A stretch of DNA of 64,000 nt from Hafnia psychrotolerans. GTDB lineage: Bacteria > Pseudomonadota > Gammaproteobacteria > Enterobacterales > Enterobacteriaceae. The position numbers and the translations under genes were made by a program. The notes under the pieces are model-generated. The model saw only the letters and a program-made list of their open reading frames with translations, ran no database searches and was not told the origin of the DNA. This document shows, one piece after another, positions 53,478-64,000 of this stretch. The stretch covers positions 1 through 64,000 of the forward strand of contig NZ_BMFZ01000005.1 in assembly GCF_014639435.1 (NCBI RefSeq). Direction: 5' to 3'. How positions within the stretch are numbered: the stretch's first letter is position 1; each line of letters opens with the position of its first letter.

Positions 53478-55027
53478 ACTCCCAACATCTCCTCAATTTC
53501 ATTTTTAATGATCGTGACATGCGGCCCGTAAATGACCTGAATTCCGTTCCCGCGGATCAGCACGGCCCTTGCTCCGCTGGACTTCAGCTTACTTTCATTC
53601 ACGTCGGCAGCCTGGCGGACGCTGATACGTAAACGGGTTGCGCAGCAATCCAGCTCCGCAATATTGGTCGCGCCGCCGAGTGCTTCGATAATCAGTCCGG
53701 CGCGATCAGTCACGACGTTATCCTGCTGAATTTCAACCTCATCGCGTCCCGGCGTTTTCAGGTTGAAGCGCCTGATCAGGTAACGGAAAGAGAAGTAATA
53801 AAGCGCGAACCACGGCACGCCGACCAGCGGGACGTACATCCAATGCGTTTTGCTTTCGCCCTGTAAAACGCCAAACAGAATGAAATCGATAAAGCCGCCG
53901 GAGAAAGTCTGCCCGATAGTGATCTGCAAAATGTGGGCAATCATGAATGCCAGCCCGTCGAACACCGCGTGCAGGACATAAAGCATCGGTGCGACAAACA
54001 GGAACGAGAACTCAATCGGTTCGGTGATCCCGGTCAGAAAGGAGGTCAGTGCGGCCGAGAGCAGCAACCCTGCGACGCGCTTTTTGTTCTCAGGCCGCGC
54101 CGTGTGGTACATCGCCAGACACGCCCCCACCAGACCAAACATCATGGTAATGAAGCGCCCGGACATAAACCGTGAGGTGCCGATATAAAACTGCTGCGTA
54201 TTTGGATCCGCCAACTGGGCGAAGAAGATCCGCTGCGTCCCTTCTACCAGATGCCCATTCACCACCTCGCTGCCGCCGAGTGCGGTAGTCCAGAACGGCA
54301 GATAGAAAATATGATGCAGGCCGAACGGACCGAGCATGCGCAGCACAAAGCCATAAATGAAGGTGCCGAGGTAACCGGTGGCATCCACCAGCCCGCCCAT
54401 ACTAAAAATCACTTTCTGGAAATGTGGCCAGATGAAGAACATCACCGCACCCACGACGATGGCCGCAAGGGAAGAGATGATCGGTATAAAGCGCGAACCG
54501 CCAAAAAACCCGAGAAACTGCGGTAACTCGATTTTGTTATAACGGTTGTGCAGCCACCACGTTACAAGACCAATTACCACACCGCCAAAGACACCGGTTT
54601 CCAGCGTCTGGATGCCGAGCGCCATGCCCTGCCCTGCGGCGCTGAGACTGGTCGTGGCGAGCTGGCCTTTGAGGATCAGGATGGCGTTAATGGTTGCGTT
54701 CATCACCAGATACCCCAGCAGCGCCGATAATCCCGCCGTTCCCTTGTCACTGCGCGCCAGTCCGACCGCGACCCCGACGGCAAACAGCACCGCCAGATTG
54801 GCGAAGACGATAGAACCGGCACTGGCCATGACGATGAAAATCGCCTGTAACGCCGGGATATCCAGAAACGGATATGCAGATAACGTATTGGGATTAGAGA
54901 GCGCCCCGCCGATCCCCAACAGCAATCCGGCTGCGGGCAAAATCGCGATAGGCAACATGAAAGACTTGCCAAACTTTTGGGCTCTTTCGAACCACGCCCC
55001 GCCCCCTGAACCATTGAATATTGACAT
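53474..55027 (-). CDS. PTS EIICB sugar permease (glucose / alpha-glucoside-like family)
   Basis: 517-aa inner-membrane PTS transporter. The EIIC domain (1-400) has about ten hydrophobic segments, [19 protein letters not shown] and the conserved [15 protein letters not shown]. The EIIB domain (about 430-517) has the phosphorylated Cys in [12 protein letters not shown]. There is no EIIA domain, so phosphate probably comes from EIIA-Glc. Relatives are annotated as alpha-glucoside or N-acetylglucosamine transporters. Coupling to nanE points to N-acetylmannosamine or a related amino sugar. The substrate is an inference. Confidence 0.88.
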   Translation of the reverse strand: MSIFNGSGGGAWFERAQKFGKSFMLPIAILPAAGLLLGIGGALSNPNTLSAYPFLDIPALQAIFIVMASAGSIVFANLAVLFAVGVAVGLARSDKGTAGLSALLGYLVMNATINAILILKGQLATTSLSAAGQGMALGIQTLETGVFGGVVIGLVTWWLHNRYNKIELPQFLGFFGGSRFIPIISSLAAIVVGAVMFFIWPHFQKVIFSMGGLVDATGYLGTFIYGFVLRMLGPFGLHHIFYLPFWTTALGGSEVVNGHLVEGTQRIFFAQLADPNTQQFYIGTSRFMSGRFITMMFGLVGACLAMYHTARPENKKRVAGLLLSAALTSFLTGITEPIEFSFLFVAPMLYVLHAVFDGLAFMIAHILQITIGQTFSGGFIDFILFGVLQGESKTHWMYVPLVGVPWFALYYFSFRYLIRRFNLKTPGRDEVEIQQDNVVTDRAGLIIEALGGATNIAELDCCATRLRISVRQAADVNESKLKSSGARAVLIRGNGIQVIYGPHVTIIKNEIEEMLGV

Positions 55028-55052
55028 GAGATGACTCCGCGTTGTGTTGTTG

Positions 55053-55098
55053 TGGTAATTATTTTCACCACACTATATAAATAAAATAATAATTACCA
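55053..55098. promoter_or_regulatory. Inverted-repeat operator between the PTS gene and rpiR-type regulator
   Basis: TGGTAATTATT (55053-55063) and AATAATTACCA (55088-55098) are exact inverted repeats, 24 nt apart, in the AT-rich divergent promoter region. The placement suggests binding by the RpiR-family regulator encoded next to it and control of both transcripts. Confidence 0.6.
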
Positions 55099-55192
55099 TC
55101 AAATGCACAACGTTATCCATACGGAATTCTTCTGGCGTTAACTGCGTCACATCAGCCAAACTAGGGAGGTCAATTATTCTGAGGAGAGCCGA

Positions 55193-56032
55193 GTGAGTCA
55201 GACCAAGGAAACAGGCACGCTATTACTGCGAATGCGTCAGGGGCTGGAGAATTACAGTCCGACGTTGCATAAGCTGGGTAGTTTTGTGCTGGAACAGCCG
55301 CAGCGCGTGCTTTACCTGACCATCACTGAACTGGCGCGTGAAAGTGACACCAGCGAGGCCAGCGTCACCCGGCTTTGTCGCCAACTGGGGTGCAAGGGGT
55401 TTACCGAGTTCAAGATGGGGCTCGCGCTGGAGACACGTCAGAACCCGGCGCAGCAGGCCCCTGAAGGGGGTGACGACGTCCAGACGCTGATCGAAGACAG
55501 CATCGCCGCCCTGCGCGATACCGGTAAACTGCTCGATCGTCAGGTATTGGCAGATGCGGCATTGCACATCCATAATGCGCGTTCCGTGCAGGTGTATGGC
55601 GTCGCCGCCAGCGCCATTGTGGCGGACTATCTGGGTTACAAGTTGCTGCGTCTGGGCAAAACGTCACAATGTTTTGCCGATATGCATCGTGCAGCGATGA
55701 ACGCAGTGAGTCTGGACAAACGGGATATTGTGGTGGTGATTTCAAGCTCAGGATCCACCAAAGATGTGCTGCACGCGGCAGAACTGGCGAAGCGTCAGGG
55801 TACCACTATCATCGGCATCAGCAATACGCTGCGCAGCCCGCTTTCCTCACTGGCGGATATTTTACTGGTCGCCGCCAAGCCGGAAGGCCCGCTGACGGCG
55901 GGATTACTAACATCAAAAGTTGGCGGGATGTTGCTGGTAGAATTACTGATCAATCAGCTGTTAACGCTCTCCCCTGCTTATCTGCAGGCCAGCGAACATA
56001 GTGCCAGTGCCACGCTTTCTTTGTTGCTGTAA
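55193..56032 (+). CDS. RpiR/MurR-family transcriptional regulator with SIS domain
   Basis: 279-aa regulator. The N-terminal RpiR helix-turn-helix is at about 1-80 (LYLTITELARESDTSEASVT RLCRQLG region). The SIS sugar-phosphate domain is at about 110-260 (VVISSSGSTKDVLHAAELAK, GTTIIGISNTLRSPLSSLAD). The start is GTG after GAGGAGAG. It diverges from the PTS-nanE operon. The likely effector is ManNAc-6-P or GlcNAc-6-P, by analogy with RpiR-type NanR proteins. Confidence 0.9.
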   Translation: MSQTKETGTLLLRMRQGLENYSPTLHKLGSFVLEQPQRVLYLTITELARESDTSEASVTRLCRQLGCKGFTEFKMGLALETRQNPAQQAPEGGDDVQTLIEDSIAALRDTGKLLDRQVLADAALHIHNARSVQVYGVAASAIVADYLGYKLLRLGKTSQCFADMHRAAMNAVSLDKRDIVVVISSSGSTKDVLHAAELAKRQGTTIIGISNTLRSPLSSLADILLVAAKPEGPLTAGLLTSKVGGMLLVELLINQLLTLSPAYLQASEHSASATLSLLL

Positions 56033-56073
56033 CCCACACCTTTCCCGCATCGTTTCCTGAATTTCAGGCATAA

Positions 56074-56097
56074 AAAAACCCGCCGGAGCGGGTTTTT
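56074..56097. terminator. Bidirectional terminator between the rpiR-type gene and eno
   Basis: AAAAACCCGC-cgga-GCGGGTTTTT with A and T runs, between the convergent regulator gene and eno. Confidence 0.92.
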
Positions 56098-56121
56098 CAG
56101 GAAAGCGTTACGGGGCAATAA

Positions 56122-57450
<1,329 letters not shown>

Positions 57451-57506
57451 CTAAAGCTTCAGGCAAGTGATTTGGGCATATTGCTCCGTATCACTTGTCT
57501 GGTATT

Positions 57507-59493
<1,987 letters not shown>

Positions 59494-60303
59494 TTACGGC
59501 TTCTCACTCTTCTTTACCTGCTGCCACGCCGCTTCCATTTGATCTAAGTTCGCTTCTTCCATGCTCATTCCCTGCTCACGGATGATACTTTCCACATGAC
59601 GGAAACGACGCTCGAACTTGCGGTTCGCGGCTTGCAGCGCATCTTCAGCTTTGTGACCCAGATGGCGGGAAAGATTAACCGTCGCGAACAGCAGATCGCC
59701 AATTTCCTCGCCGAGCTTTTCTTCGTCGATCACCGCCTGACGCGCTTCAAACATCACTTCATCGATTTCTTCGTAGACTTTATCCAGCACCGGCCCGAGC
59801 GTCGTCCAGTCGAAACCGACGTTTGAACAGCGCTTCTGAATTTTGTGCGCTTTCATCAGCGCAGGCAGTGCGGAGGGAATATCGTCGAGCGCCGAGTGCA
59901 GCGATTTTTCCGCCCGCTCCAGCGCCTTGCGTGCTTCCCATTTCACCAGCACGTCTTTACTGCTGGCCTCTTTCGACCAAGCGGCTTCGTCGCCAAAAAT
60001 CTGCGGATGACGGCGTTCAAGCTTATCGGAGATAGCATGGCAAATCTCGTCAAATGTAAACAGCCCTTGCTCACTGCCCATCTGGGCGTAAAACACCACT
60101 TGAAACAGCAAGTCGCCCAGCTCATCGCGCACGTCGTCATAGTCTTTACGGGCAATGGCATCCAGCACTTCGTAAGTCTCCTCCAGCGTGTAGGGTGCAA
60201 TAGTGGCGAAGGTTTGTTCCTTGTCCCACGGACAACCTGCGGCCGGATCGCGCAAGGTTTTCATAATGGTAAGCAAGCGTTGAAGTGCTGAAGTTGAGGT
60301 CAT
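59494..60303 (-). CDS. mazG: Nucleoside triphosphate pyrophosphohydrolase MazG
   Basis: Hydrolyses NTPs and dNTPs to monophosphates; in E. coli it lowers ppGpp during starvation. The 269-aa protein has two MazG domains. The first has DPAAGCPWDKEQTFATIAPY and LEETYEVLDAIARKDYDDVR, with GDLLFQVVFYAQMG. The second has DKVYEEIDEVMFEA and GDLLFATVNLSRHLG. It lies 80 nt after relA, with no mazEF toxin-antitoxin pair between them, unlike E. coli. Confidence 0.96.
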   Translation of the reverse strand: MTSTSALQRLLTIMKTLRDPAAGCPWDKEQTFATIAPYTLEETYEVLDAIARKDYDDVRDELGDLLFQVVFYAQMGSEQGLFTFDEICHAISDKLERRHPQIFGDEAAWSKEASSKDVLVKWEARKALERAEKSLHSALDDIPSALPALMKAHKIQKRCSNVGFDWTTLGPVLDKVYEEIDEVMFEARQAVIDEEKLGEEIGDLLFATVNLSRHLGHKAEDALQAANRKFERRFRHVESIIREQGMSMEEANLDQMEAAWQQVKKSEKP

Positions 60304-60334
60304 AACCCATACCCGTTAAAAAATTCATACAAAC

Positions 60335-60367
60335 AGAGAAAAAAGAAAGGCCCGACTGGCGGGCCTT
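60335..60367 (-). terminator. relA terminator
   Basis: On the minus strand AAGGCCCGCCA-GTCGGGCCTT followed by TCTTTTTTCTC, 16 nt after the relA stop. mazG expression therefore needs read-through or its own promoter in the short gap. Confidence 0.85.
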
Positions 60368-60382
60368 GCAGGCTGAAAATAC

Positions 60383-62626
60383 TTAGCTGCCATGCAGACG
60401 CTTAGCGTCTATCACATCCGGTAACTGGTTGAGTTTAGCAATCACACGCCCAAGCACCTGCGGGTTGTAGATCTCGATATCCATATCGATGGTCGCCAGT
60501 TGCTGTTTAGTGTCGCTGCGGCTGGCAACACCCAGGACATTAACCTTCTCGTTGGCCAGAATAGTGGTAATGTCGCGCAACAACCCACTGCGATCGTTGG
60601 CCACCACGCGCACCACCAGAGAATAGCCGCTGGAGTAGCTCTCGCCCCACACCGCATCCACCACACGCTCCGGCGCATTAAGGCGCAAGTCTTCCAGTTG
60701 GTCACAGTCGGCGCGGTGAATCGAAATGCCGCGCCCTTGCGTGATATAACCGACTATCTCATCACCTGGAATCGGCTGGCAACAGCGCGCAATGTGGTGC
60801 ATCAGATTGCCGACGCCCTCGACAACCACGCGGCCATTGTCTTTGCCGCTGTTACGCTGCGGTACCGGCGTGGTTTTTTGCGTCAACTGGCGCAGCGCTT
60901 CTTTGTCCAGCTCCTCCGCACTCGGTTTTTTCAACTGAGATTGCAGGAAGTTGACCATCTGATTGATACGGATATCGCCATTGCCAATGGCAGCCAGCAC
61001 TTCGTCCAACGAATTGACGTTGTAGCGTGGTAGCAGCAGCTTCTCAGCATCTTTGATACTGATTTCCAGGCGATCTAACTCGTCGTCCAGGATCTGCTTA
61101 CCGGCAATAATGTTTTTGTCGCGATCCTGTTTACGGAACCAGTTGTGGATCTTCGAGCGTCCACGGCTGGTCGTGACATAACCGAGGTTCGGGTTCAGCC
61201 AGTCGCGGCTCGGGTTCGGGTGCTTCTGGGTGATAATATCGATCTGATCACCCATACGCAGTTGGTAGGTAAATGGCACAATGCGCCCGCCGATTTTTGC
61301 ACCGATACAACGGTGTCCGACATCGCTGTGAATGTGGTAGGCAAAATCAAGCGGCGTTGAGCCCATCGGTAGGTCGATCACATCGCCTTTCGGCGTAAAC
61401 ACGTAAACGCGGTCGTCGAAGACTTGGCTGCGCACTTCGTCGAGCATCTCGCCCGAATCGGCCATCTCTTCCTGCCAGGCAATCAGCTTACGCAGCCACG
61501 CAATACGCCCTTCGTAGCCACCACTGCGACCACCGACGACTGCGGTACCTTCTTTATATTTCCAGTGCGCCGCTACGCCGAGTTCGGCGTCTTCATGCAT
61601 CTGGCGGGTACGGATTTGGACTTCCAGCGTTTTACCGTGTGGCCCGAGCACCACGGTGTGGATGGATTGATAACCATTAGGTTTCGGGTTAGCGACGTAG
61701 TCGTCAAATTCGTCGGGCAGATGGCGGAAATGGGTATGCACAATCCCCAGCGCCGCGTAACAATCCTGAAGACGCTCGACCACGATACGCACCGCGCGTA
61801 CATCGAACAGTTCATCAAATGACAACGATTTTTTCTGCATCTTGCGCCAGATGCTGTAGATATGTTTTGGTCGCCCATAGACATCCACTTTGATGCCCTG
61901 TTCATCCATCGCACCGCGCACGGTGGAGACAAAATCATCAATATATTGCTCACGATCGATACGCCGTTCATGCAGCAGTTTGGCAATATGTTTATATTCA
62001 TCAGGATGCAGATAGCGGAAACAGAAATCTTCGAGCTCCCACTTCAGTTGGCCGATCCCCAGCCGGTTAGCCAGCGGCGCATAGATATTGCTACACTCTT
62101 TAGCGGCCAGAACTCGCTCTTCTTCCGGCGCATCTTTCACTTCGCGCAAATGGGCAATACGTTCAGCGAGTTTGAGCACCACGCAGCGGAAATCTTCCAC
62201 CATTGCCAGCAACATGCGGCGCACGTTGTCGACCTGCTCGGAGGCCATCGAATCATTTTGCGTGGCTTTCAGTTGGCGGATGGCATCCATGTCGCGTACC
62301 CCATGGACCAGATCGGTGATGCTTTTACCGAACTGCTGCGTGAGGGTGTCTTCGTCGATGATGCCAACATCCACCAGCGGAAACAGCAGCGCAGCACGCA
62401 TGCTGTCGTTGTCCATACTAAGGGTAGAGAGAATCTCGACCATCTCCAATCCACGCCACAAAAGCAACGAGGCATCAGGATGGCCCTGAGTCTGTTGTTC
62501 GCAGTAGCGCCAGGTTTCGGCTAAACGCTCACATGATTGCGTGCTGGAGAGGCCTAAACTGGTGATCCAGTCGTCGAGCGCAAACTCGCCTGCCGTGTTC
62601 AAATGTGCACTTCTTACCGCAACCAT
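60383..62626 (-). CDS. relA: GTP pyrophosphokinase RelA
   Basis: Ribosome-associated (p)ppGpp synthetase of the stringent response. The product is 747 aa. The degenerate HD hydrolase region (1-190) has [20 protein letters not shown]. The synthetase domain (about 230-360) has [20 protein letters not shown] and [23 protein letters not shown] ([20 protein letters not shown]), zinc-finger ([20 protein letters not shown]) and C-terminal ACT domains follow. In E. coli rlmD lies directly upstream; here it is missing and barA follows on the other strand. Confidence 0.98.
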   Translation of the reverse strand: MVAVRSAHLNTAGEFALDDWITSLGLSSTQSCERLAETWRYCEQQTQGHPDASLLLWRGLEMVEILSTLSMDNDSMRAALLFPLVDVGIIDEDTLTQQFGKSITDLVHGVRDMDAIRQLKATQNDSMASEQVDNVRRMLLAMVEDFRCVVLKLAERIAHLREVKDAPEEERVLAAKECSNIYAPLANRLGIGQLKWELEDFCFRYLHPDEYKHIAKLLHERRIDREQYIDDFVSTVRGAMDEQGIKVDVYGRPKHIYSIWRKMQKKSLSFDELFDVRAVRIVVERLQDCYAALGIVHTHFRHLPDEFDDYVANPKPNGYQSIHTVVLGPHGKTLEVQIRTRQMHEDAELGVAAHWKYKEGTAVVGGRSGGYEGRIAWLRKLIAWQEEMADSGEMLDEVRSQVFDDRVYVFTPKGDVIDLPMGSTPLDFAYHIHSDVGHRCIGAKIGGRIVPFTYQLRMGDQIDIITQKHPNPSRDWLNPNLGYVTTSRGRSKIHNWFRKQDRDKNIIAGKQILDDELDRLEISIKDAEKLLLPRYNVNSLDEVLAAIGNGDIRINQMVNFLQSQLKKPSAEELDKEALRQLTQKTTPVPQRNSGKDNGRVVVEGVGNLMHHIARCCQPIPGDEIVGYITQGRGISIHRADCDQLEDLRLNAPERVVDAVWGESYSSGYSLVVRVVANDRSGLLRDITTILANEKVNVLGVASRSDTKQQLATIDMDIEIYNPQVLGRVIAKLNQLPDVIDAKRLHGS

Positions 62627-62864
62627 ACCCTCTCCCTACAATTCTGCTGCCAGTTTGGCGGCAGACGGGTTGATAAACAAAATCTTCGCGTGCGAAGGGC
62701 ATTATCTTGCCCATTCACTCTCAACGTGGCAACACCTTCTGATTTTCTGCTGTTTACCGTGTCGTCATGCGGCAATACAGAAGATAGAATCAGGCTATTA
62801 TTGTCGATTGCACGCTGGTTCATTAAGCTTACGTCAGCCACTGATTCTCCCACATTGGAACCCC

Positions 62865-64000
62865 ATGACCAAATATAGCCTGCGCGCACGGATGATGATC
62901 TTAATTTTGGCACCCACATTAATGATTGGTCTGCTGCTCAGCACCTTCTTTGTGGTGCACCGCTATAACGAGCTGCAAAAACAGTTAATCGATGCTGGTT
63001 CCAGTATTATTGAGCCACTCGCGGTTGCCAGCGAGTACGGCATGACCTTCCGGGAACGCGACCCTGTTAGACAGCTGATCAACCGTCTGCACCGCAATCA
63101 CTCGAAAATTGTCCGGGCAATCAGCGTTTTTGACAGTGATAACAAACTGTTTGTAACCTCAAACTCGCTGAGCGAAAGCGTGATATTACAAGTGCCTTCG
63201 CTCAATAACATTCCCAAAGAGCTCACCCAAAACCGCGTCGGCGACTCACTGATCCTGCGCACGCCTATTTTGGCCGAAAATCATACCGCATCTGACGATG
63301 ACGCTTCCGACACCACCCCACCGCGCAATCTGGGATACATCGCGATTGAACTAGACCTCAGTTCGGTGCGTTTACAGCAATATCAAGAAGCCTTTGTCTC
63401 GACCATGCTAATGTTGCTTTGTCTGGGAATCGCCACCTTGTTTGCCTACCGCCTCATGCGTGACGTGACAGTCCCGATACGCAACATGGTCAATACCGTA
63501 GACCGCATCCGACGTGGCCAGCTCGATAGCCGCGTGGAAGGCAACATGCTCGGCGAACTGAGCATGTTGAAAAATGGTATCAACTCTATGGCAATGTCGC
63601 TGACGGCTTATCATGAAGAGGTGCAACAGAATATCGATCAGGCCACCTCTGATTTGCGTGAAACCCTCGAACAGATGGAGATTCAGAACGTCGAGCTAGA
63701 TTTAGCCAAAAAACGTGCACAGGAAGCTGCGCGTATCAAATCTGAATTCCTCGCCAACATGTCCCACGAATTACGCACACCGCTCAATGGCGTGATTGGC
63801 TTCACCCGCCAGACGCTGAAAACACCGCTGTCACCTATGCAGGCTGACTATCTGCAAACCATTGAGCGTTCGGCTAATAACTTGCTGACAATTATTAATG
63901 ACGTCCTCGACTTCTCAAAATTGGAAGCCGGTAAGTTGATCCTTGAACATATTCCGTTCTCATTGCGTGAAATGCTCGACGAAGTGGTGACGCTGTTGGT
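62865..64000 (+). CDS. barA: Hybrid sensor histidine kinase BarA (partial, 5' part)
   Basis: Inner-membrane tripartite sensor kinase. With UvrY it activates CsrB/CsrC and so antagonises CsrA. The visible 378 residues contain the first transmembrane segment ([20 protein letters not shown]), a periplasmic domain (about 30-170), the second transmembrane segment ([17 protein letters not shown]), a HAMP domain ([20 protein letters not shown]), a coiled coil and the His phosphorylation site in [20 protein letters not shown]. The ATPase, receiver and Hpt domains lie beyond the window. The start is [11 protein letters not shown], as in E. coli. Confidence 0.96.
   Translation, partial: MTKYSLRARMMILILAPTLMIGLLLSTFFVVHRYNELQKQLIDAGSSIIEPLAVASEYGMTFRERDPVRQLINRLHRNHSKIVRAISVFDSDNKLFVTSNSLSESVILQVPSLNNIPKELTQNRVGDSLILRTPILAENHTASDDDASDTTPPRNLGYIAIELDLSSVRLQQYQEAFVSTMLMLLCLGIATLFAYRLMRDVTVPIRNMVNTVDRIRRGQLDSRVEGNMLGELSMLKNGINSMAMSLTAYHEEVQQNIDQATSDLRETLEQMEIQNVELDLAKKRAQEAARIKSEFLANMSHELRTPLNGVIGFTRQTLKTPLSPMQADYLQTIERSANNLLTIINDVLDFSKLEAGKLILEHIPFSLREMLDEVVTLL

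Noticed and set aside
60304-60382. mazEF toxin-antitoxin genes between relA and mazG
   Set aside because: The 79-nt gap holds only the relA terminator. Many Enterobacterales lack mazEF here, so absence alone does not mean decay.
61862-62524. 220-codon open frame antisense to relA
   Set aside because: An antisense shadow of the RelA N-terminal region with no motif or ribosome binding site support.
62614-62919. 101-codon minus-strand frame between relA and barA, considered as an rlmD remnant
   Set aside because: The translation shows no similarity to RlmD motifs (no SPOUT or TRAM pattern, no catalytic Cys region) and overlaps the barA start antisense.

Overview
The window is a chromosomal segment of a gamma-proteobacterium of the order Enterobacterales. 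Gene order follows the E. coli 2.7-2.9 Mb region closely (rrn - clpB - pgeF - rluD - bamD - raiA - pheA/tyrA/aroF - rplS operon - ffh - corB - luxS - gshA - tRNA-Arg cluster - csrA - alaS - recX - recA - pncC - mltB - mutS - rpoS - nlpD - pcm - surE - truD - ispDF - ftsB - cysCND - iap - cysHIJ - queD/queE - eno - pyrG - mazG - relA - barA), and most proteins are near-collinear with their E. coli counterparts. Three details hint at a Yersiniaceae-like member rather than Escherichia: a palindromic repeat after iap that resembles repeats I remember from Serratia-type genomes, the RpoS and BarA sequence flavour, and cysG heading the cysDNC operon. I hold this placement loosely.

Layout. 1-600: 5' end of a 16S rRNA gene reading left, with tandem rrn P1/P2 promoters. 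0.7-10.5 kb: clpB with a sigma-32 promoter, pgeF/rluD, bamD, raiA, the pheL-pheA attenuator unit, and tyrA-aroF with TyrR boxes. 10.7-11.2 kb: a GNAT acetyltransferase broken by one missing base. 11.3-15 kb: rpsP-rimM-trmD-rplS and ffh. 15-20.6 kb: ypjD-corB, luxS, the sigma-E sRNA MicA, gshA, yqaAB. 20.7-22 kb: three tRNA-Arg and one tRNA-Ser with a duplicated 212-bp unit, then csrA. 22.3-30.4 kb: alaS, recX, a broken recA, pncC, mltB, ybdG and a decayed P4-type integrase. 30.5-39.4 kb: mutS and the ftsB-ispD-ispF-truD-surE-pcm-nlpD-rpoS series. 39.5-51.4 kb: sulfate assimilation (cysGDNC, cysJIH), iap and a secreted hydrolase. 51.6-56 kb: queD/queE and a nanE-PTS-RpiR amino-sugar module. 56-64 kb: eno, pyrG, mazG, relA and the start of barA.

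The most notable observation is recA. Its promoter and LexA box match the E. coli arrangement, but the coding region carries three separate internal deletions (about 50, 217 and 69 nt against E. coli RecA). They remove the catalytic Glu segment, Walker B, both DNA-binding loops and part of the C-terminal core, and the first creates a stop almost at once. The neighbouring recX is intact and unusually long, and mutS and rpoS are intact. With the frameshifted GNAT gene, the integrase relic and the absence of rlmD from its usual place between relA and barA, this suggests a lineage in an early stage of gene loss, perhaps host-associated. I saw no CRISPR array, complete prophage, insertion sequence or obviously new multi-gene defence system.
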